The notes under the pieces were generated by a model. It saw only the letters and a list, made by a program, of their open reading frames with translations. It was not told the origin of the DNA and made no database searches. From Tubiluchus corallicola (taxonomy: Eukaryota > Priapulida > Priapulimorpha > Priapulimorphida > Tubiluchidae), in contig JAQGDQ010000221.1 of assembly GCA_030141605.1 (NCBI GenBank), positions 141,501 through 201,500 on the forward strand: a DNA stretch of 60,000 nucleotides, in the 5' to 3' direction. Position numbers and translations under genes: made by a program. Positions 58,399-60,000 of this stretch are shown here, piece by piece; position 1 is the first letter of the stretch; every line of letters begins with the position of its first letter.

Positions 58399-58600
58399 AT
58401 TCTTGTCAGTACGTTGCTAATGATCCCGTTATTGAAAAGGCTGTTAATGGCACTTACACCTATACCAAAATGACGACAAGCGGTAACTGCGTTAACGGTT
58501 ATTCACGTCTTGTGATTCTTATTTGCAAAACCTTACAACCTTCCATTGCGTCTACTAATGGCAAAGCCTACAAAATTGTAGCCTATTTTAGAAATATAAA
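58399..58600 (+). CDS. possible exon of an unidentified gene
   Basis: After the acceptor-like attcttgtcag, an open frame reads YVANDPVIEKAVNGTYTYTK and then a segment with two Cys (GNCVNGYSRLVILICKTL), running into the microsatellite at 58620. Its phase (0) does not fit the only donor of the preceding candidate exon, so the two may not be joined. Confidence 0.25.
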
Positions 58601-58619
58601 ACTAGTTGGCATTATTGAA

Positions 58620-58838
<219 letters not shown>

Positions 58839-60000
58839 TAAGCAAACGCTCTTGATTGATAAGCAAAATAAACAAGAGAATTCATTACCCTAGCATTTAA
58901 TCAATGAAAATGTAAAAATACTTAAGAACGAGTCCGCGAGAGCACCATGCAGGGGGTGGCACATGAGGTGTGACGAATTTATCATTTTTTCTAACATGAA
59001 GGGCGACCGTCAAAACCATGTAACCAAGATATCAAATAGATCGAGCTACTATTGGCAGAGAAATGACCACATCAAGAAATAGACCTCAAAACAAATCGCT
59101 ATTTTGGGGGGTTATTTTAACTTTTTCTCCTGTATAAACTATTATAGATGGGTCGATGTAAGTTGGCTGGTACATAGACCCAGACATTGTCTTCTGATAT
59201 TCTAACTTTTTCTGACATACTATTAATAGTATCAGAGAAGGGGATTTTTCAAATTCGGCTCTTTGTTAAGAGTCCACGGAGAGGTTAAGTTGTAAGGCTC
59301 ATAACTCGCCCACTGCGGGGTTACAGAACTTCTGGTTTTCATGTATGTGTTAGCCACCATCCTCACTAATAATATAAAAAAGAAAATTCGCTGGAGCCTG
59401 TTTCAGTATTTAGACATACTTGGCCCAGGTCGTATATGACAGTAGACATTTAGCCACGTTTAACCTGCATCTTCTGTGACTAGTGCTCTCATTTCCTAGT
59501 AGCAATAGAATCCTTTGCCATGGAAATTGTTAGAAATTTGCTCATTTCATCTTAAATTGGTTTAGTTATGTCGGAATTTTCATATGATTACAAATATGAA
59601 TAATTGCCTCTTCTGATGGATTTCTGGACAGGACATCGTGCATGCCCCTAGTACCGAGTCCGACCCTGATTCAGGGCATTCTCTACACACTGAATCGCTA
59701 ATGGATACCAGGAAAGACTAAACAATAAGCCCTCTATTAGAAAAGAAGTACCCATTGTTAAGATTGAGAGTCATTGCTAGCGAAAGAATCTGACAACATT
59801 CGGTATATACATATAAAATAGAAATCCGTTCCTTTTTTATACTTTTTATGCGAATAAGCTTCATGGCTATACATTATGAATAGTATAGGAATATTATGAA
59901 TATCAGTACAAAAATGAAAAACTACAAAACTCAGTCAGAATTAATTTCTCTATGTCCAAAATACTGTTCCTATTGTAGCAGCATAATCCTATCACTGAAG
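58839..60000. other. no feature recognised
   Basis: No long frame, repeat pair or splice-flanked segment was recognised in the last 1.2 kb. Confidence 0.5.

Overview
This is an AT-rich, intron-rich animal genome segment. It has spliced genes with GT-AG introns, a CRELD gene with phase-1 EGF introns, an LSM8 gene, a secreted trypsin-fold protease and a seven-transmembrane gustatory-receptor-like gene. Many LINE remnants and small TTAA- or hAT-type transposons surround them. Gustatory-receptor-like genes are known from many invertebrates and thought lost in chordates, so a non-chordate metazoan is likely; I cannot name the phylum.

Layout: 1-1120 may hold the last exon and 3' UTR of a plus-strand gene entering from the left. 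A plus-strand LINE remnant lies at 2240-4010. A complete CRELD gene occupies 4122-18284 (+), with nine coding exons and two alternative terminal exons. One terminal exon encodes two membrane segments (CRELD1-like, 417 aa). The other encodes an acidic tail ending RSEL (CRELD2-like, 392 aa). Region 18285-24067 is intergenic and full of small DNA transposons. A complete four-exon LSM8 gene (96 aa) lies at 24068-28178 (-). Region 28179-36460 is repeat debris. A gustatory-receptor-like gene lies at 36461-38217 (-); its long first exon and a 69-base second exon are clear, but the TM7 exon was not found. Region 38227-46750 is again mobile DNA: two LINE remnants, a possible solo LTR and hairpins. A seven-exon chymotrypsin-fold serine protease (613 aa) with a very long acidic pro-region lies at 46751-57090 (+). 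The last 3 kb hold two possible exons and a large (AT)n/(ATACAT)n microsatellite.

The genes look independent. CRELD and the protease act in the secretory pathway or outside the cell, LSM8 in the nuclear U6 snRNP, and the receptor in the plasma membrane. Exon coordinates come from splice-site phase matching and recalled family sequences, not from alignment or transcripts. Points most worth checking: one CRELD locus with membrane and ER-retrieval-type ends; the 60-bp intronic minisatellite in phase with the preceding CRELD exon; the protease with a roughly 320-residue acidic pro-region and a non-tryptic pocket; and small TTAA elements lying within 23-66 bp of splice sites in three genes.
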